A stretch of 64,000 nucleotides of DNA, from NCBI RefSeq assembly GCF_019279795.1, contig NC_056726.1, forward strand, positions 1,135,381,182-1,135,445,181, written 5' to 3'. Of the stretch, positions 58,735 to 64,000 are shown piece after piece. The number at the start of each line of letters is the position of its first letter. Within the stretch, counting starts at the first letter, position 1. This stretch comes from Protopterus annectens (Eukaryota > Chordata > Ceratodontiformes > Protopteridae). The position numbers and the translations under genes were made by a program. The notes beneath the pieces are model-generated. The model was not told where the DNA came from, made no database searches, and worked only from the letters and a program-made list of their open reading frames with translations.

Positions 58735-60180
58735 TCAGAGACAATGAAATTCTGGGGGCAGAATCTCAGAGTTGGAGATAAAGGGCTTGAGCCAGGTTTT
58801 GGAGATGGCTAAGATATCTGGTTGGTTATGGCTTAACCAAGCTTGAAATTGGTGTACTTTGTTGTTTAGACTTGGTGCATTAATTGTAAACATCTTTAGG
58901 GTGTTGAGATAGGAGGAAGAGGGTAAGGGATGAGTGTTGTTTATAAAGGATGTAGGACCAGAGTTAGGATGGATATCACCAGCTTGGACTAGGTTGTTGA
59001 AGGAGATATCCTTTAGCCATACTGGTCTGCCAGGCATGCATTTTGTTAGATTGTAGATTGGAACAGGTGACAGTGTCTTGACTTTAGAGGAGAAGAGTTT
59101 AGGGTGACATAGATGCAGAGGGTTGGGCTGAATGAGAAAAGGAGATAGAGTGGAAATGGGAGTAAGAGTGAGGGAGAAGGCGGGTTTGCATGGTAGTTGT
59201 ATTTGTAGGTGGTATTGGACAAGCAGAGGTGGAATATGAGGTAGAATAGTATAAGGGAGGTAGGAGCATAAAGAGGAGGCTGGGGGACTGGAGGGTGTGA
59301 TAACTTGAGGAGAGCATGTTGGGTCAAAGAGAGAGTGATATGAGTGGTTAGGAAAATAGAGAAGGCTATGAAGAAGAAAGGGTTTAAAAGTGATGGCGGT
59401 ATTCTAGAGATTTAAGGAAAGAGGAGGGGACTATAATTATTGTGTGGAGTACAGATTACAGAGTTTAAGAAGGATGGCTATAGGTGGGAGGAGTAATGAG
59501 AGGGGAGCTGGTATTGGGTAATTAGGCTGAGAGGGTGAGGTAAGATAGGAAAAAAGCTAGGAATACCGGGGCTGTGTGGGAATTGGGGGCAGGGTAGGGG
59601 AGCGGAGTGAGCCCATAGGACGAACGGAGCTGGAAAAAACACTAGAGGTGAGTATGGCAGAAAAAGTCTCAGCAAAGAGCAGTTTAAAGGCTGTAGTTGG
59701 AAGGTATGAGCTAAATATTTCCAGCCATGAAATGAAGGCAGCCTTTACAAAGTGTGGTTTAGCGGGGGGGGGGGTTATTTAAAGTCTAAGGATATTAGCT
59801 CACAACTGCTTGCGAAAAAAATAAAACTTGTTGGGATTATAAAGAATATCTAGGATTTATATTCTAAGTACCAGGCAAGCTGGCCAGTTCAGGGTGTCTT
59901 CAGGTGATGGCTGGAGGTATTCCTTTTGCTTTTAAAGCAGGAAGGGAGCACCCGGGATGGATTACTGTAGAGGAGAGGGAGACAACACTGAGTTAGTTAA
60001 TATTGCAGATGTAGAGAAGAAGGTAGCAGGTAAGGGATGTTTAGGCAAGAAGGGAGGGTGTAACAAAGCACAGTAGTAGAGAGAGGCTATGGTTAGATGA
60101 GGCTGGAGCAAGTATGTAGAGGAAGAGTAGATTTAGGGGAGCAACAATGGAAAGCAGCAGACATGCTATGAGCAATACAA
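58735..60180 (-). mobile_element. L2-like LINE, 5' region and endonuclease start
   Basis: Minus strand. The 59037-58735 frame reads NLVQAGDIHPNSGPTSF, LKMFTINAPSLNNKVHQFQA, WLSHNQPDILAISKTWLKPF and SEILPPEFHCL, the beginning of the L2 endonuclease, with SKTWLK for the usual SETWLK (a catalytic Glu lost). Upstream is a long pyrimidine-rich leader with Pro/Ser/Leu-rich frames, as in the L2 5' part at 38130-39776. The 3' side stops at 58735. The 5' border near 60180 is approximate. Confidence 0.7.
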
Positions 60181-60539
60181 GATAGGCAATATCCATTAAA
60201 TAGAGCAAAACATTCATTCAGCTGTTCTGTATGCTATCAGTGACCCTAGTCCATTTGAGAAGACAGGTTTATACAGCAGTAGAGCCAAATATAAGAAGCA
60301 GAAAGCAAGGGGTAAATGATAAAGTAATTCTATAGAATCTCTAAACAGAGCAATATATAGTGCTCAACAGACTAACACAGTAAACTACAATATGTTCATG
60401 CTGTGCAATAATTTGTGCTGAACAGTTTTCAAAACAGTTTTCAGAACAATATAAAAGCCATGTGGTGCCCTTATAGAGACAAATGGAAAAGAAAAACAGC
60501 TGCTAAGCCAGTAATTAAGCTAAGGGCTCTGGTAGGACC
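60181..60539. other. no recognisable gene
   Basis: A+T-rich sequence between the L2 leader and the CR1. A small duplication AAAACAGTTTTCA(G) is at 60427-60446. Confidence 0.4.
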
Positions 60540-62772
60540 ATTGGTACATCTGATCCAATCATAAGCTAATCACCTTGGAAATCCACATACCTCCCATTCC
60601 CCCAACAAAGGTAACCACCATGAAAAACTTCTCCAAAGCTAACTTTGGGCTCCTAAAACCAGAGATGGCTAATTTCCCGGCACCCATGCAAATGGAGAAT
60701 TGTTGCATGACCACCAAATCATACACCAATGCACTGTACGAACACGTACACAAATGCATGGATCTTGCCATATCCAATAGAACTAAGATGCTCTCCTCAA
60801 AAAAAAAGGAAGTCAATCTGGTGGTCCCCTGCCAGAAACAAACTCTACAACATATGGAGGAAACTGATATGGAATAAGGTGCAGTCCCAAGACTAGAAAA
60901 ACTCCCTTATCAGCCTCATCAAATCCTCTAAAGCTAGCTATGAAAACATTATTGCAACAGATAGTAAAGACAACCACAAAGCCTTCTATAATTATGTAAA
61001 GAATCTCCATGGCAATACCCAGATTTGCTCTGAGCTACTGCACAATGGTACCTCCTATACCGAGCCAACAGATATTGCAAATATACTGGCGGACAGATTC
61101 ATTGTTAACTTTACCCCTCCCCCCAAAGGGCCAATCACAATACCAGTAGATAGCCAGGCACCCAGTATTACTGCTGCACAGGTTAAAACAGCACTGTCCA
61201 AGGCCAAGAATACAGCTTCAATGGGACCTGACAGTATCCCTGGCTGTGTTCTACATGAACTACAGAGTGAACTGGCACCTCAACTGTGTGCCCTGTTCAA
61301 TCACAGCCACACCTCAGGCTTTGTCCCTACTGAATGGCGCACTGCTACAGTCATCCCTCTTCACAAAGGAGGAGCGACTACAGACCCCGGGAACTATCAC
61401 CTCATTAGCCTGACGAGTCTGACATGCAAAGCTATGGAACACATCATCATGGACCTAATAATCAAGGATATAGGGATTCTCCAAACTCTGGATCCTACAC
61501 AGTTTGGTTTTGTTAAGGGTAGATCATGCCTGCTCAACTTGGTCAACTTCTTTGAGTCAGTCACCACAGCTGTGGATGAAGGTAAGGTGGTTCATACAGC
61601 CTACCTTGATCTGGCCAAGGCCTTTGATACCATTCCCCACTCAGGAATCATATAAAAACTTACTAAGCTAGACATCAACCACTATATCACTAGATGGGTT
61701 GCAAACTGGCTCACAGATAGAACCCACAGTGTAAAAGTAGCTGACTCTAAGTCAGACTGCTGACCAGTCACAAGTGGAGTCTCACAGGGTTCAGTCCTGG
61801 GTCCTCTCCTGTTTGGTATCTACTTCTCTGAAGTCCAGGCCAACACAAAGGGACTCTGGCTGACAAAGTTCGTAGATGATTGCAAGTTGGGAGCTATTAT
61901 TAACTCCCCAAGTGATGTTGACATCCTGCAGAAAAGCCTCAATGCCAAAAAATGTGTCTTCATCCCCGTTGGGAAAAACTCGGTTCTCTTGAATTACCAC
62001 ATTGATGGTAGTCCACTGAACACAGAAGGCGTTATAAGAGATCTGGAAACACAGTTTGACAGCAACCTCTTTTTTGACCACCACATTGCCACTGTGGTCA
62101 GAACGTCCTTCTATGTGGCGCATCTCATAACAAAGGGTTTTGCATCCAGGAAGAAAGAGGTCATTGTCTCCCTCTACCCTTCCCTCATTAGGCCAATCAT
62201 CGAGTACAATGCCTCATTTGGCATGCACCTCACTAGACATCTGCAACAACTGGAGAGGGTGCAAAAGTAACTCACAAAGAGGAACCTAGGCCTTAAACAC
62301 TTGTCCTATATGGACAGACTCAAAAAACTCCAGATATGCTCTGTCTCATATCGCCTACTTAGATGTGACCTCTGCTTGACTTACAAAGCCATGTCTGACC
62401 CAGCTCTGTTAGAAATGCTACATCTAAAGAAATCCCAATCGCTCCGCACCACATGCTGCAGAGACCTCAACCTCATTACCACAATCAACAGAAAATGCTG
62501 GAGGGACAGGTTCATAACCCAGAGACTGCCCATGCTATGGCATAGACTTCCCATACATGTCAAGCAGAGCACCTCAATGGCCCTCTTCAAGAGAAGTCTT
62601 GATGAATGGATGGGAAGTAGAAAATTCATGCCGGGTATCACTCCAGTGGCTCTACTCAACAGAGGCACTAGGAACTAAGGCTGGGTGGCACAATGCCAGG
62701 ATAATTCTATGGGCTAGGTTTGTAAAGGTTCCAGAGCCATTAGCCTAGTATACACATATGAACCTATGAGCC
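60540..62772 (+). mobile_element. CR1-like LINE with RT and tail
   Basis: Plus strand, 5'-truncated within the endonuclease (ANHLGNPH-like remnant of HKLISLDVHI near 60570). MKNFSKANFGLLKPEMANF starts at 60620. RT: MGPDSIPGCVLHELQ, EWRTATVIPLHKGGATTDPG, FGFVKGRSCLLNLVNFFESV and HTAYLDLAKAFDTIPHSGII, the last followed by a stop (61221-61655). The frame then continues to GVSQGSVLGPLLFGIYFSE-like residues and LTKFVDDCKLGAII (FVDD for FADD, near 61875). C-terminal frames are 61887-62270 and 62301-62678 (MSYMDRLKKLQICSVSYRLL to ALLNRGTRN). The 3' end at about 62752-62772 has CATATGAACCTATGAGCC, worn octamers. A deletion removes residues before NAKKC. Confidence 0.92.
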
Positions 62773-64000
62773 TGTGTCCTCTCCTATGCTTGCCCCCCCC
62801 CCATTTCACCACTTTAATGTTAACCTTTTTTTTCACACATTTAATCTGGTCAAAAAAAAAATTGCACACGACACACATGGCTAAAAATGGCCCATAAGAA
62901 ACCCTTCTCTTTTTTCTCTTAGCATTTGTGTGAACATTGGCATCACACACCAGTGCAAGTGACCAGGAATGGCTGTTCACGTCCTGTGGCAGAACTTGGT
63001 CAGTTGTTGCCATCTCCCTCTCCCACAGTAGTCAAGTTAAAGGCACTTAAACATGCTGAACAATTGAAATCAAAGTGAAGGCAGAGTAGAGGAAATACTT
63101 GGCGACATTTACTCTAAAAGTTCTTTGACTATTTTTTGTAGCAAAGTGCAACTTCCACTGTGGAGTGTTAACACACATCAGTTGTCTGAACATTCATTTT
63201 TGACCATAGTATCAAGGTTTCAATTCCAGATGTATGACACATCATTTCTTAATGTGATGTTGTACTTCTATGACATGTTTCATGATACGTATTTCAATTT
63301 TTATTCAGTTATGCCCTTTAATTAACAGACTAACATTTGCAAACACACTCATGATCATAAAGAAGAATTTGTAAGGCACCCTTGTTCTACTCATGTCTTC
63401 CTCAGGTTTTGTCAGTCCAATAGCTTCCTGTTTCCCAGAGCCATCAGCTAATGATACAGAGCATGACCGATGAATAAGGAGGACATTTAATAAAGATGTG
63501 CATTAATGACCCATAACACCATTCTTCCAGATGTGTTTTATCCATCTGTCTCTATCTTCATCCCTTCTCTCTCATTGCTTTGTACTGTTAACTGTTCATG
63601 TTTATGAATGTCATTTTCATCTTATGGCATTTTCACACTATCATTACTTTGCTGAAGGATAATACCTACATCTTCTATTGGCTGAATGGGTTATTAATCT
63701 CCCTTCAAGGGTGTGACTTTGACATGTGTGAAGTAAGATTCCTTTGTGAAGTGTTGAGATAATGATCAAGTCTATTAACTTAATTTGCATCTTTGTTTGA
63801 ATAGAGCATTAGATGAAACTCTTACTGCCTGTTTTTATATGCATCCTTCCTGTGAATGCATTGCCTATCTATCTGTTTAACTTCCTTCTGTTTTATCAGT
63901 TCTAGTCTTCAGCATTTGCGGAAGGTCTAGCAATGAGCAAGTGTCGTATGTGATGCTAAAAGGTATTTCAAATGTTATTGAAACATGGGGTGAGTTTTTG
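62773..64000. other. no recognisable gene
   Basis: No protein, RNA or repeat motif was recognised up to the end of the window. C and A homopolymer runs lie near 62791 and 62850. Confidence 0.4.

Overview
The window reads as a gene-poor, A+T-rich stretch of a large vertebrate genome made of layered, decayed transposable elements. I found no host exon or host RNA gene that I would defend. The mix is CR1-like LINEs ending in CCTATGAA octamers, L2-like LINEs ending in AAAT-rich tails, Rex1-like LINEs, a tRNA-derived V-SINE/DANA-type SINE, a Penelope-like element, a Crypton and several hAT-type DNA transposons. This suits a non-teleost fish or fish-like vertebrate with a large genome. A lungfish is my first guess; bichir, shark or amphibian cannot be excluded from sequence alone.

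Layout. 0.3-3.2 kb: a hAT transposase fossil (GTF2IRD2/ZBED5-like protein) on the minus strand, split by a CR1 and carrying a 41-bp minisatellite grown from its own coding sequence. 4.8-5.4 kb: CR1. 6.3-8.5 kb: L2. 9.7-10.4 kb: promoter-like 5' part of a DNA transposon, abutting a CR1 (10.4-11.3 kb) and a V-SINE (11.3-11.7 kb). 12.3-12.9 kb: Rex1-like 3' end. 13.6-16.6 kb: a CR1 split by another CR1. 17.9-18.2 kb: a second V-SINE. 19.5-26.1 kb: one 6.6-kb hAT-type element with matching terminal motifs and a perfect 8-bp target duplication, holding several copies of a roughly 300-bp MITE-like repeat and a SINE. 26.6-28.5 kb: two L2 3' ends and a 39-bp minisatellite. 29.6-31.1 kb: Rex1-like LINE. 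31.6-32.4 kb: CR1 and a tRNA-derived SINE. 35.3-37.6 kb: a Crypton tyrosine recombinase fossil split by a CR1 that is itself split by another CR1. 38.1-39.8 kb: 5' part of an L2 with three 130-bp 5' repeats. 40.4-41.5 kb: Penelope-like fragment with a GIY-YIG endonuclease between inverted arms. 41.5-45.9 kb: a 2.26-kb tandem duplication. 46.1-50.4 kb: an almost full-length CR1 with ORF1 (SGNH esterase) and ORF2 (endonuclease plus RT). 50.45-50.56 kb: a long palindrome. 50.6-54.1 kb: an L2 whose RT core is replaced by an unrelated RT. 54.9-56.35 kb: a short relative of the 6.6-kb hAT. 57.2-60.2 kb: L2 3' end, Penelope-like repeats and an inverted L2 5' end. 60.5-62.8 kb: CR1.

Nothing here works together as a pathway. 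The interest lies in how the elements invaded and reshaped each other. Family assignments come from recognised protein motifs; no database search was possible. No LTR retrotransposon, endogenous retrovirus or CRISPR array was seen.
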